DNA of 64,000 nucleotides. It comes from an uncultured Collinsella sp. Lineage in GTDB: Bacteria; Actinomycetota; Coriobacteriia; Coriobacteriales; Coriobacteriaceae. The position numbers were made by a program, and so were the translations under genes. The notes beneath the pieces were generated by a model. That model was not told the origin of the DNA. It ran no database searches and saw only the letters and a program-made list of their open reading frames with translations. The DNA is taken from positions 77,035 to 141,034 of the forward strand of contig UQKQ01000006.1 of assembly GCA_900541645.1 (NCBI GenBank), read 5' to 3'. Positions within the stretch are counted from its first letter, which is position 1, and the number at the start of each line of letters is the position of its first letter. This document shows positions 8,618 to 16,434 of this stretch, in pieces.

Positions 8618-9364
8618 ATGCTCGAAGGATTATTTGACGCCGACCGTTGGTCGACGACATTTCAAAACATGGGGCCCTTCTGGGAGGGCTTTGGCGTGAC
8701 GCTACAGGTGGTCGTTGCCGGTCTGCTGCTGTCGCTGGTGCTGGGCACGCTGCTGGGTGTGTTCTCTACCACCCGTTCGCGCGTGCTGCGCGCCATAAGC
8801 CGCGTATACGTGGAGTTTTACCAGAACACCCCGTTGCCCGTGCAGGTGCTCTTTATGTACATGGCTGGTCCGCAGTTTTTGCAGGCCATAACCGGTGCCG
8901 ACCAGCCGGTGCGCATCGCGCCGTTCGTGCTGGGCTTCTTGGGCGTGGGCCTGTATCACGCGGCCTACATCTCGGAGGTCATCCGCACCGGTATCGAGGC
9001 GGTTCCGCGCGGTCAGATGGAGGCGGCGCAGAGCCAGGGCTTCACCCGTGCGCAGGCGTACTGGTACATCGTGCTGCCCCAGACATTCAAGATCATTCTG
9101 CCGCCGCTGTGCAACCAGGCACTCAACCTAGTCAAGAACACGTCGGTGCTGGCGCTTGTGGCCGGCGGCGACCTTATGTACCGTTCCGACAACTTTGTGA
9201 GTCTGTACGGTTACCTGCAGGGATACATCGTCTGCTGCCTTATGTACTTCATCATCTGCTTTCCGCTCGCCATGCTGGTGCAGTGGCTCGAGCGCCGCTC
9301 CAAGGAGCGTCCGCGCGGCGTGAGCCTCGCCGAGCTGGGGCTCGACAACGTAGAGGAGGCCTAG
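8618..9364 (+). CDS. Amino-acid ABC transporter permease 1
   Basis: This 248-residue integral membrane protein has the HisM/GlnP pattern. The EAA-loop sequence AAQSQGFTRAQAYWYIVLPQ contacts the ATPase, and FYQNTPLPVQ is a typical family motif. I chose ATG 8618 because AAGGAAGGAA lies just upstream. It is followed after 3 bases by permease 2, with which it should form the heterodimeric channel. Confidence 0.94.
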   Translation: MLEGLFDADRWSTTFQNMGPFWEGFGVTLQVVVAGLLLSLVLGTLLGVFSTTRSRVLRAISRVYVEFYQNTPLPVQVLFMYMAGPQFLQAITGADQPVRIAPFVLGFLGVGLYHAAYISEVIRTGIEAVPRGQMEAAQSQGFTRAQAYWYIVLPQTFKIILPPLCNQALNLVKNTSVLALVAGGDLMYRSDNFVSLYGYLQGYIVCCLMYFIICFPLAMLVQWLERRSKERPRGVSLAELGLDNVEEA

Positions 9365-9367
9365 CGC

Positions 9368-10006
9368 ATGGAAATCTTCAACGCGACCAACCTGCTCTAC
9401 ATTTGGGGCGGCTTTGTTAAGACGATCGAGATCTCGGCGCTGTCGATCTTTTTCTCGCTCATCTTTGGCACGGTGCTGGCGCTTGTTAAAAGCTATGCGC
9501 CCCGCCCGTTCCGTATTTTGGTGAGTGCCTATATCGAGCTGTTCCGTTGCACGCCGAACCTGCTGTGGATCCTGTTTATCTACTTTACGGTGCAGGGCTT
9601 GGACATTGTGATTTCGACCATCGCCTTTACGCTGTTTACCAGCGCTGTTATGGCCGAGATTGTGCGCGGCGGCCTCAACTCGATTCCGCGCGGCCAGTTT
9701 GAGGCAGCGCAGAGCCAAGGCTTCGGCTTTTTTGCCACCATGCGCTACATCATTCTGCCGCAGACGTTTAAGACGATCATTCCGGCGCTGTTTAGCCAAT
9801 GCACGACCGTCATTAAGGACAGCTCGTATCTTTCGGGCATTAACGTGGCCGAGCTCATGTACACGGCAAACGTCGTGATGGCCCACGCGATTGATCTGTC
9901 GCAGGTACTTATGCTCTACGGCCTGGTGTTTGCGATGTACTTTATGCTCAACTTTGGTATCTCGTTGTTGGTGAGGGCATATCAACGCCGCATCGTGGCC
10001 GCATAG
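9368..10006 (+). CDS. Amino-acid ABC transporter permease 2
   Basis: This 212-residue protein has about five membrane segments, the family motif ELFRCTPNLLWILF and the EAA loop AAQSQGFGFFATMRYIILPQ. It completes the importer ATPase, binding protein, permease, permease. Its stop codon abuts a 106-bp palindrome. Confidence 0.94.
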   Translation: MEIFNATNLLYIWGGFVKTIEISALSIFFSLIFGTVLALVKSYAPRPFRILVSAYIELFRCTPNLLWILFIYFTVQGLDIVISTIAFTLFTSAVMAEIVRGGLNSIPRGQFEAAQSQGFGFFATMRYIILPQTFKTIIPALFSQCTTVIKDSSYLSGINVAELMYTANVVMAHAIDLSQVLMLYGLVFAMYFMLNFGISLLVRAYQRRIVAA

Positions 10007-10112
10007 TCCTGCTTCCCCAAGCACGGCACCTTGCCCCTCAATCGTCGCTTGCGTACATTTAGTACGCGGCGCTCCTCTTTCGGGGCAATCTGCCGCACTT
10101 GGGAAACCAGGA
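10007..10112. repeat. 106-bp imperfect palindrome
   Basis: It begins at the base after the permease stop. Outer arms TCCTGCTTCCCCAAG and CTTGGGAAACCAGGA, middle arms TTGCCCC/GGGGCAA and a central GCGTAC-ATTTA-GTACGC make a long interrupted hairpin. There is no T-run, so it is not a classical terminator. It is probably a dispersed repeat of the host genus, but no second copy is in this window. Confidence 0.6.
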
Positions 10113-10176
10113 CGGTCGTAAGTGACAAAATGGGAATCAGGAATTGCCTTTTCTCATTTGTTAGAAAGGAATCGCG

Positions 10177-10800
10177 ATGAGCGATCTGGAGAACAAGAAG
10201 AGTCCTGTGGTCATTACCATCGCGCGCGACTTTGGTGCCGAGGGCCACGAGATCGGACGCATCCTCGCCAACGAGTTGGGGATTCCTCTGTACGACAACG
10301 AGCTGCTGGTGCGCGCGTCGCTGCGCGCGGGCGAGTCGCTCGATAAGATGGCCGCCTACGACGAGCGTCTGGCTGTGGAGAACATGGCGTTTCTGCCCGA
10401 CCGCTACGACGCGCGCTCGTACTCGGACAAGTTGTTCCAAAAGATGAGCCAGGTGATTTTGGACCTGGGCGAGACCGAGAGTTGCATTATCGAAGGCCGC
10501 CTGTCCGATTATCTGCTTCACAACAACCCCAACCACATTGCCGTGTTGGTGACCGCACCCTTTGAGGACCGCGTCGAGATCGTGCGCAAGAAGCGCGGCC
10601 TTAACAAAAAGAAGGGCGCCAAGCTGGTCAAGCAGCAGCAGAAGGCGCGCGAGGCGTTCTACAAGCGCTACAGCGCCGGAAAGTGGAAGATGACGAGCGG
10701 CAAGGACATCGTCGTCAACCGCGCCAAGTTGGGCCGCGAGGGCTGTAAAGACGTCATCGCCGCAGCCTACCGCTATAAAGTGGCGCAGCTCGAAGGCTAG
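10177..10800 (+). CDS. Cytidylate kinase-like family protein
   Basis: The 207-residue P-loop-related protein begins VVITIARDFGAEGHEIGRILA and continues GIPLYDNELL, the signature of the cytidylate-kinase-like family (Cytidylate_kin2). The canonical GxxGxGK loop is replaced by FGAEGHEIG, as is usual in that family. The substrate is unknown. AGAAAGGA supports the start. It stands alone after the amino-acid importer, separated by the 106-bp palindrome. Confidence 0.85.
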   Translation: MSDLENKKSPVVITIARDFGAEGHEIGRILANELGIPLYDNELLVRASLRAGESLDKMAAYDERLAVENMAFLPDRYDARSYSDKLFQKMSQVILDLGETESCIIEGRLSDYLLHNNPNHIAVLVTAPFEDRVEIVRKKRGLNKKKGAKLVKQQQKAREAFYKRYSAGKWKMTSGKDIVVNRAKLGREGCKDVIAAAYRYKVAQLEG

Positions 10801-10806
10801 CCGACC

Positions 10807-10854
10807 AAAACCACCACAAAGGGGACAGGCACCTTTGTGGTGGTTTTTGTTTTA
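10807..10854 (+). terminator. Terminator built from a GGGGAC-core repeat
   Basis: The palindrome 10807-10847 has arms AAAACCACCACAAAG/CTTTGTGGTGGTTTT around GGGACAGGCAC, and TTTTTGTTTT follows. It can terminate the kinase-like gene. A reversed relative lies at 11141-11180. Confidence 0.75.
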
Positions 10855-10904
10855 GGCTGAGGGGAAGGCCTTGGCGGCAGTGCCTATCCTCGGCTTTTGC
10901 ATAG

Positions 10905-11120
10905 TCTCGATCTGTAACACCAAGCCAGCGAAAATGGCTCTAACTGTTACAGATTGAGATGAACCGTTCGGCCGTCAGCCCAACGTCTTGATCTGTAACA
11001 CCAGGCGGCATATTTGGTCTCTAACTGTTACAGATTGAGATGCAGCGTGGCCGGCCGGCACAATATCTCAATCTGTAACAACTGCAGGGCTCAACGGACT
11101 CCAGCTGTTACAGATTGAGA
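10905..11120. repeat. Array of three 55-bp inverted repeats at 80-bp period
   Basis: Units at 10905-10959, 10986-11040 and 11066-11120 each have a 15-bp arm TCTCRATCTGTAACA (first Y/R positions vary), a 25-bp centre, and the inverse arm TGTTACAGATTGAGA. The gaps between units are 26 and 25 bp, so arms start every 40-41 bp in alternating orientation (10905, 10945, 10986, 11026, 11066, 11106). The centres and gaps differ, although centres 1 and 2 share their edges (CCA... and ...TCTAAC). A fourth, isolated 55-bp unit is at 28571-28625. Confidence 0.9.
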
Positions 11121-11140
11121 CAAAACGACCGGGCAAGTCC

Positions 11141-11180
11141 CAAACCACCACAAAGGTGCCTGCCCCATCGTGGTGGTTTG
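11141..11180. repeat. GGGGAC-core palindromic repeat, reversed, 40 bp
   Basis: Arms CAAACCACCA/TGGTGGTTTG surround a reversed, slightly decayed core (GGTGCCTGCCCC). It is the inverse relative of the copy at 10807-10847, and the pair brackets the 55-bp array. Confidence 0.75.
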
Positions 11181-11192
11181 GGCGGCCGGCAT

Positions 11193-11231
11193 AAAAAAGT
11201 CCCCGCCGGGCGTGTGCTCGACGGGGACTTT
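11193..11231 (-). terminator. Terminator of the nfnA-nfnB transcript
   Basis: On the minus strand the stem AAAGTCCCCG/CGGGGACTTT is followed by a T-run, just downstream of the nfnB stop. Confidence 0.75.
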
Positions 11232-11259
11232 GCCGTTTGATGGCTAGCACTGCAGGTGA

Positions 11260-12669
11260 TTACTCGCCCAGCAGGCTCTTGGTGATGGAAGCGGCGGCCT
11301 TCTTGCCGGCGCCCATCGCCAGAATGACCGTAGCGGCACCGGTGACGATGTCGCCGCCGGCCCAGATGCGGGGATCGGTGGTCTGGCCGGTCTCCTCGTC
11401 GGCAACGATGTAGCCCCACTTGTTGAGCTCCATCTTGCCGCCGATCTTCTTTGCGAAGGGGTTGGCGTTGGTGCCGATAGCCGAGATCGCGACGTCGCAG
11501 GGAATCTCCTCGATGGCGCCCTCGATGGGCACCGGGCGACGGCGGTCGGACTCGTCGGGCTCGCCGAGCTCCATCTTCTGGACCTTGACGGCGCACACGG
11601 AGCCGTCCTCGCCAGCGACAAACTCGAGCGGGGAGACGAGCGGCAGAACCTCGACGCCCTCGGCCTTAGCATGGTGCAGCTCGGCGCGACGGCAGGGCAT
11701 CTCGTCCTCGGTACGACGGTAGGCGATGATGGCGTGCTCGGCGCCCAGGCGCTTGGCGGTACGGACGGCGTCCATAGCCACGTTGCCGCCACCAAAGACG
11801 ACGACGTTCTTGCCGTGCTTGGTGGGGGTGTCGTACTCGGGGAACTTGTTGGCCTTCATCAGGTTCACGCGGGTGAGGTACTCGTTGGCGAAGAAGACGT
11901 TGGGCAGGTTCTCGCCGGGGACGTTGAGGAACTTGGGCAGGCCAGCGCCGGTCGCCACGTAGATGGCGTCGAAGCCCTGCTCGAACAGCTCCTCGGCCGT
12001 GGCCATGTTGCCCACGACGGAGTTGTACTCAAACTTGACGCCCATGTCCTCCAGGCCGTCAATCTCGCGCTTGACGACCGCCTTGGGCAGACGGAACTCG
12101 GGGATGCCGTAGACCAGCACGCCGCCGCCGGTAAAGAAGGCCTCAAAGACGGTGACGTCAAAGCCGTTACGGGCGAGCTCGCCGGCGCAGGTGATGCCGG
12201 ACGGGCCAGAGCCCACGACGGCGACCTTCTTGCCGTTCTTGGGGGCCATCTTGGGCGTGGAGGCGAGCTCGGGGCGGTCACCCAGGAAGCGCTCGAGCTG
12301 GCCGATGGCCACGGGCTCGGACTTCTTACCACGGATGCACTTGCCCTCGCACTGGTTCTCCTGCGGGCAGACGCGACCGCAGATGGCGGGAAGCATGGAG
12401 TCCTCGCGGATGGTATCGAGAGCGCCGCCGAAGTCCTTCGCGCGGATCTGCTCGATAAAGCGGGGAATGTTGATGTTGACGGGGCAGCCCTCAACACAGA
12501 ACGGCTTCTTGCAGTTGAGACAGCGCTCGGCCTCGGCCAGCGCCATCTCCTCGGTGAAGCCCTTGTCGACGGGGCGGAAGTCGCAGGCGCGCTCGGCAGC
12601 CGGCTCCTCGTTATCGGGGGTGCGGGGCGACTTCATATCGGCAACGAAACGACCGTTAACTAGTGGCAT
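11260..12669 (-). CDS. nfnB: NADPH-side subunit of NfnAB (GltA-type glutamate synthase small chain homologue)
   Basis: This 469-residue flavo-iron-sulfur protein has N-terminal cysteine clusters for [4Fe-4S] centres (ERCLNCKKPFCVEGCPVN near residue 48, ICGRVCPQENQCEGKC near 96). A dinucleotide-binding motif VVGSGPSGITCAGEL follows near 150, and a second, VVFGGGNVAMDAVRTAKRLG, near 288. Alone it could be called a homotetrameric glutamate synthase small chain. The overlapping partner gene of the DHOD-reductase type makes it the large subunit of Nfn, which couples NADH and reduced ferredoxin oxidation to NADP+ reduction, or the reverse. Confidence 0.88.
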   Translation of the reverse strand: MPLVNGRFVADMKSPRTPDNEEPAAERACDFRPVDKGFTEEMALAEAERCLNCKKPFCVEGCPVNINIPRFIEQIRAKDFGGALDTIREDSMLPAICGRVCPQENQCEGKCIRGKKSEPVAIGQLERFLGDRPELASTPKMAPKNGKKVAVVGSGPSGITCAGELARNGFDVTVFEAFFTGGGVLVYGIPEFRLPKAVVKREIDGLEDMGVKFEYNSVVGNMATAEELFEQGFDAIYVATGAGLPKFLNVPGENLPNVFFANEYLTRVNLMKANKFPEYDTPTKHGKNVVVFGGGNVAMDAVRTAKRLGAEHAIIAYRRTEDEMPCRRAELHHAKAEGVEVLPLVSPLEFVAGEDGSVCAVKVQKMELGEPDESDRRRPVPIEGAIEEIPCDVAISAIGTNANPFAKKIGGKMELNKWGYIVADEETGQTTDPRIWAGGDIVTGAATVILAMGAGKKAAASITKSLLGE

Positions 12670-13499
12670 GCGCAGCTCTTTTCCTCATAGGCCTTGAGGG
12701 ACGCGCCCTCTTCGGAACGGTAAGCGGCCTGGCGGGCACGAAGGTCATCCCAGTCGACCAGGGTGGCATCGAAGTCGGGGCCGTCGACGCAAGCGAACTT
12801 GGTCACGCCGCCCACCTCGACGCGGCAGCAGCCGCACATACCGGTGCCGTCAACCATGATGGGGTTGAGCGACGCGGTGATGGGGGTGTCGTACTTCTGG
12901 GCGGTGAGGGTCGAGAACTTCATCATCGGAACGGGGCCGACGCAGAAGACCTGGCTCACGGCCTTGTCCTGCAGCAGGCGCTCCAGCGGAGCGGTGACAA
13001 CGCCCTGCTCGCCATAGGAGCCGTCGTCAGTGGTGATGTGGATGTGGTCCTCGTCGAGGAGCTCGCGGAACTGGTCCTCCATGAGCAGGAGGTCCTTGGT
13101 GCGGGCGCCCATGATGGCGTGCACCTCGTGGCCGGTCTCGACCAGGTGCTTGGCGACCGGGAAGGCAATTGCCAGGCCGACGCCGCCGCCAATGACGGCG
13201 CAGGGGCCCTCAGCCATCTCGGTGGGAACGCCCAGCGGGCCCACGACGTCGCGCAGCGACTCGCCGGCCTCGTAGGTGGAAAGCATCTCGGTGGTCTTGC
13301 CGATCACCATGAAGATGAACTCGACCCAGCCCTCGTCACCGTTCCAGCCGGCCAGGGTAAACGGGACACGTTCGCCCGTCTCGTTGGCGCGAACCATGAG
13401 GAACTGTCCAGCGTGCGCATGCTTGGCGATTGCAGGCGCCTCGATGCGGAACTTGAACACCTTCTCCGAGAACTGCGTCTTCTCCAGGATCTTATACAT
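12660..13499 (-). CDS. nfnA: NADH-side subunit of NfnAB (sulfide/dihydroorotate dehydrogenase-like FAD/NAD protein)
   Basis: The 279-residue protein has an FAD-binding barrel (GERVPFTLAGW near residue 43), an NAD-binding domain (PCAVIGGGVGLAIAFPVAKHL near 98), and a cysteine motif, GTGMCGCCRVEVGGVTKFACVDGP, for a [2Fe-2S] cluster as in PyrK. It overlaps nfnB by 10 bases, with the ATG of nfnB inside its last codons. The pair is the standard Nfn arrangement. The 374-base region upstream (13500-13873) carries repeats and presumably the promoter. Confidence 0.88.
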   Translation of the reverse strand: MYKILEKTQFSEKVFKFRIEAPAIAKHAHAGQFLMVRANETGERVPFTLAGWNGDEGWVEFIFMVIGKTTEMLSTYEAGESLRDVVGPLGVPTEMAEGPCAVIGGGVGLAIAFPVAKHLVETGHEVHAIMGARTKDLLLMEDQFRELLDEDHIHITTDDGSYGEQGVVTAPLERLLQDKAVSQVFCVGPVPMMKFSTLTAQKYDTPITASLNPIMVDGTGMCGCCRVEVGGVTKFACVDGPDFDATLVDWDDLRARQAAYRSEEGASLKAYEEKSCACH

Positions 13500-13689
13500 A
13501 GAACCCCTCTCTTGTTAGGGCCGCCGAACCGTGCCTCCACGGAAATGGACGGTAGCCCGAATAAAACCGTACGCGCACAGGCGTTGTGCAGACATACGGT
13601 GCAAATTATACCCTCATGGACATGTCGCTTACGTGTGTCTTCGGCGGTCGGGAAAAGGGTTTATCCACTTCGGCCTACCAAAGGGGGAG

Positions 13690-13855
13690 AGGTTTATTTT
13701 GGCAGGTTTTATCAGGCAAAACGGCAAGGGGGGCCGGCCTCGCGCATCGGTGAGGCCGGCCCCCTTTGGGGCGTTATGCATGTATGGTGGCAGCGTGTTT
13801 ATTGCGATGTGCCGACTGCGGCGTTTACGCAGATAAAACCTGCCGAAATAAACCT
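13690..13855. repeat. Long hairpin with AGGTTTATTTTGGCAGG arms
   Basis: Arms of 24 bp begin AGGTTTATTTTGGCAGG at 13690 and end in the inverse at 13855. A central GC-rich hairpin lies at 13729-13764 (GGCCGGCCTC/GAGGCCGGCC), followed by TTT on the plus strand. The right arm overlaps the 43-bp repeat 13834-13876. Together they fill the gap between nfnA and the end of pth; the part at 13500-13680 shows nothing clear. Confidence 0.75.
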
Positions 13856-13876
13856 GTCCCTAAATGGTAGGTTTTA
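13834..13876. repeat. GGGGAC-core palindromic repeat, 43 bp (overlaps pth stop)
   Basis: This is the inverse copy of the repeat at 2170-2212: arms TAAAACCTGCC/GGTAGGTTTTA around a reversed GGGACAGGTTTATTT core. Its last three bases, read on the minus strand, are the TAA stop of pth. Confidence 0.85.
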
Positions 13877-14503
13877 GTGCTTGCCGTTGGCGGAGGCGGA
13901 GCCGTTGACGTGGTCGCGGGCATAGATCACGCCGTGCACGATTGCCAGGCCGGCGGCGTCTGCGGCGCGGGCGCAGGTGTCCTGGAAGTCCTCGGCCTCG
14001 CGGGCGCGCAGCTGCTTGAGCACGTAGTCGGCGACAGCCATCTTGCCGGGAGGGTTGCCGATACCGGTGCGGATGCGGCTGAAGTCGCGGCTGCCCATCT
14101 TGTCGATGATGGAGCGCAGGCCGTTGTGGCCGGCGTGGCCGCCGCCCACCTTAACACGCACATCGCCGGCGGGAATATCGAGCTCGTCGTGGATTACGAG
14201 CAGCTCCTCGGCCTTGATTTTGTACTCGCGGCAGAGCTTGGAGATGGGGCCGCCCGAGGTGTTCATGTATGACTGCGGCTTGACCAGCACAATCTGGCGC
14301 TTGCCGCCCTCTTCCTCGGCATCGTTGATATTGATGAGCGCGACCTCGGCGCCGGCCTGGTTTTTCCAGTACGTGACGCCGGCCTGACGGGCCAGCTCAT
14401 CGATCGCCTTAAAGCCGGCGTTGTGGCGGGTCTCGGCATATTCCTCACCCGGGTTGCCGAGTCCGGCAACCATGCGAATCTTAAGCGGCTGTGCAGCTGC
14501 CAT
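13874..14503 (-). CDS. pth: Peptidyl-tRNA hydrolase
   Basis: Pth releases peptidyl-tRNA dropped by ribosomes. The motifs are GLGNPGEEYAETRHNAGF (catalytic His in TRHN), KPQSYMNTSGG and HDELDIPAGDVRVKVGGGHAGHNGLRSI. I chose ATG 14503 because AAAGG is then 6 bases upstream; the ATG at 14509 touches that site. At 209 residues it is slightly longer than E. coli Pth. A 204-bp inverted-repeat element lies 115 bases upstream. Confidence 0.95.
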   Translation of the reverse strand: MAAAQPLKIRMVAGLGNPGEEYAETRHNAGFKAIDELARQAGVTYWKNQAGAEVALININDAEEEGGKRQIVLVKPQSYMNTSGGPISKLCREYKIKAEELLVIHDELDIPAGDVRVKVGGGHAGHNGLRSIIDKMGSRDFSRIRTGIGNPPGKMAVADYVLKQLRAREAEDFQDTCARAADAAGLAIVHGVIYARDHVNGSASANGKH

Positions 14504-14617
14504 GTTCATCCTTTCGTTGATTTGTCGCCTGCTATGGTGAGCGACCCTGTTGCCGCTGTCAAATGGAGGGTAATTGAGGGCGTTTGGGGGCGTTTGGACG
14601 GACGTCGAAATCCGAGG

Positions 14618-14821
14618 TGGACAGTTAGTTCAGATACGTATAAGTTCTGAGGACTCGAATTACTCAATTCAATGCCGATACGTTGTTTTGGAGCTTTAGT
14701 TAGTCCATATGGCGCTGTTTTGAAGTCTACCCTGCCTTCAAATAGGGCGAATGGTATAGAGATAGCTGCAAAACAGTCTAATTCAATGCGTCCATTTATA
14801 CGTATTTGAACTAACTGCCCA
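14618..14821. mobile_element. 204-bp element with 24-bp terminal inverted repeats, copy 1
   Basis: The left end TGGACAGTTAGTTCAGATAC-GTAT is inverted at the right end with three mismatches (TGGGCAGTTAGTTCAAATAC-GTAT). The interior (about 156 bp) is AT-richer than its surroundings, has no ORF, and does not match the interiors of the copies at 16146 and 46261. It is probably a non-autonomous element or a fixed-length pair of recombination sites. Confidence 0.75.
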
Positions 14822-14854
14822 GCCCTGCTCGACGGCGCACGGGTGATTCGCCGT

Positions 14855-15982
14855 TTAGACCGGCGCGAGGCCGGTTCCGGCCCGCAGAGCGTTGAGCCAA
14901 GCGGCCTGACGCTTGCGATAGCCCTTGATACGGTACCGGAATCGGACTCCTGCGAGTCGATGCATCGTTTGGGCGAAGGCTTCGAGTGCAACAAGGTCTT
15001 TCATTTGGTCGCGATTGATAACCAGGACGTGGATGCCCATGGCCTTGAGGCCATTATTTCGATTGCCATCGTGGATGCGAGCGTTTTGAAGCTCATGCCC
15101 AATTCCGTTGTATTCGTTGTCGACTCCGGCTGCCGGGCAATATAGGTCGCAGATGGCATAGGGGATGCCCGAGGACATGTTGGCCGCAAGAGTATCGAAG
15201 TCGATTCGATGGTTGAGTAGCAGGCCTCCCATGGGCAGGCTGCAACATCCGAATCCGCCAAAGCGCATGGGCGCTCCGAGAACGGCAAACATTAGGGATT
15301 CGGCTGGGGATGCGGATCCAGCCCGGGCGAGTTTGACTGCCGTGCGAAACGAGGCGTATGAGCTACTTTTGGCGAACCGTGCGACCGCCTCGAGCTCTTC
15401 GATGGTCGTGGCGGGCTCGCATTTGTAGTGCGCCTGTTCATAGCGGGTTTCGTTCTGTTGTTCGGCCGCTGACTGGTTGCCCAGGCAATCAAGATCGCCC
15501 GTCGCTTCGTAGCCATCGCCCTTGGGCCAGATGTCGTCATGGGCAATGGGGTATGTTGCCCCGGGAGGAAGGGAGTAAGTTCCGACCAGTTCCATGAGAA
15601 GCATCAAGGTTTTGGCGACTGATTCATTTTTAGAACAAAGCATGGCTGTCATGGCAGGAGACGTTGCGTAGATGTCGGCCTCGACGTGCATAATTGCACC
15701 TTCAGGAAGCGGAGCGGAGAGAATATGCTGAAGAAGTCGCTTGTCGGGGCGTCGGTTGCCTTCGTTTGAAACGAGAAGATCGAGCAGCTCGGAATCATCT
15801 TCATTCCAGGCGTCGAGTATCGAAAGTGCGCCAAAGTCTATCGCGTCATTATTGGGAATGCAGCTAGCCAAGGCCTGTGCTTGCTGTTCACTATCAATGG
15901 AGCTCCAGGGTAGGGCAGAGTACGCCCGTCGTGCGCGACGAATTGCGCGGAGGGCGGAGAAATGTGAAATCACGGTCGTCAT
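14855..15982 (-). CDS. AbiEi/DUF559-like protein (nuclease-like C-terminal fold)
   Basis: This 375-residue protein is of uncertain function. The middle (IMHVEADIYATSPAMTAMLC, near residue 97) resembles the conserved segment of actinobacterial AbiEi-type proteins. The C-terminal part, reading CDLYCPAAGVDNEYNG then H and later NNGLKAMGIHVLVI, follows the DUF559/Vsr-like pattern D-x-Y-x-P...E-x-(D/N)-G...L...G. The residue expected as Asp in E-x-D-G is Asn here, so nuclease activity is doubtful. A cysteine pair (GFGCCSLPMG) is near residue 245. Base composition is lower in GC than in pth and prs. No ribosome-binding site is evident. The 204-bp elements flank it on both sides. Confidence 0.6.
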   Translation of the reverse strand: MTTVISHFSALRAIRRARRAYSALPWSSIDSEQQAQALASCIPNNDAIDFGALSILDAWNEDDSELLDLLVSNEGNRRPDKRLLQHILSAPLPEGAIMHVEADIYATSPAMTAMLCSKNESVAKTLMLLMELVGTYSLPPGATYPIAHDDIWPKGDGYEATGDLDCLGNQSAAEQQNETRYEQAHYKCEPATTIEELEAVARFAKSSSYASFRTAVKLARAGSASPAESLMFAVLGAPMRFGGFGCCSLPMGGLLLNHRIDFDTLAANMSSGIPYAICDLYCPAAGVDNEYNGIGHELQNARIHDGNRNNGLKAMGIHVLVINRDQMKDLVALEAFAQTMHRLAGVRFRYRIKGYRKRQAAWLNALRAGTGLAPV

Positions 15983-16145
15983 AGCTATAACGTACTAAGT
16001 TGGCGGCAGAATGCGACCGCCATACCGTTCTTTTCGCTCAGCGGGGTGCTGGGCGCCATGAACGGCCGGGTGTTAGGAAATCGGTGGAATCGGTTGAGGG
16101 GATTGCAGGAAATTGAGCTCTGCCGAGAAGGTTGACGATGGCTAC

Positions 16146-16348
16146 TGGACAGTTAGTTCAGATACGTATAAGGCGGCGGGCGTTCGAGGTGTTTCTAAGG
16201 GCCTTCGAGGGCGATTTGAAGATAATATATGCGGCGGTTGTACTCGAAAACGATGAGCTTCGGGCGGCATGGCATCCGCCGGGGAGCTCAGAAGGCTCCG
16301 AACGGACCTTTGGAGCTTTAAAAAATACGTATCTGAACTAACTGTCCA
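16146..16348. mobile_element. 203-bp element with 24-bp terminal inverted repeats, copy 2
   Basis: Both ends read TGGACAGTTAGTTCAGATAC-GTAT, perfectly inverted. The interior is unrelated to copies 1 and 3 and contains a small GGAGC/GCTCC hairpin. It lies 163 bases upstream of the AbiEi/DUF559-like start and downstream of prs. Confidence 0.8.
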
Positions 16349-16373
16349 GGGCGGATTGGCGAGGAATAGAAAA

Positions 16374-16402
16374 AGGGTCGGAAGCGAGCTTCCGACCCTT
16401 TA
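16374..16402 (-). terminator. Terminator of prs
   Basis: On the minus strand the stem AAAGGGTCGGAAGC/GCTTCCGACCCTTT runs into TTTTTCT. Confidence 0.85.
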
Positions 16403-16434
16403 AAAACATCAAAGATGATGCGATACGCGTTGGA

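Noticed and set aside
10905..11120. CRISPR array
   Set aside because: Arms are inverted, only 15 bp, and there are no cas genes; an isolated unit exists elsewhere.
14618..16348. Composite transposon around the AbiEi/DUF559-like gene
   Set aside because: No transposase is encoded and no target-site duplication is visible; kept only as a possible cassette.
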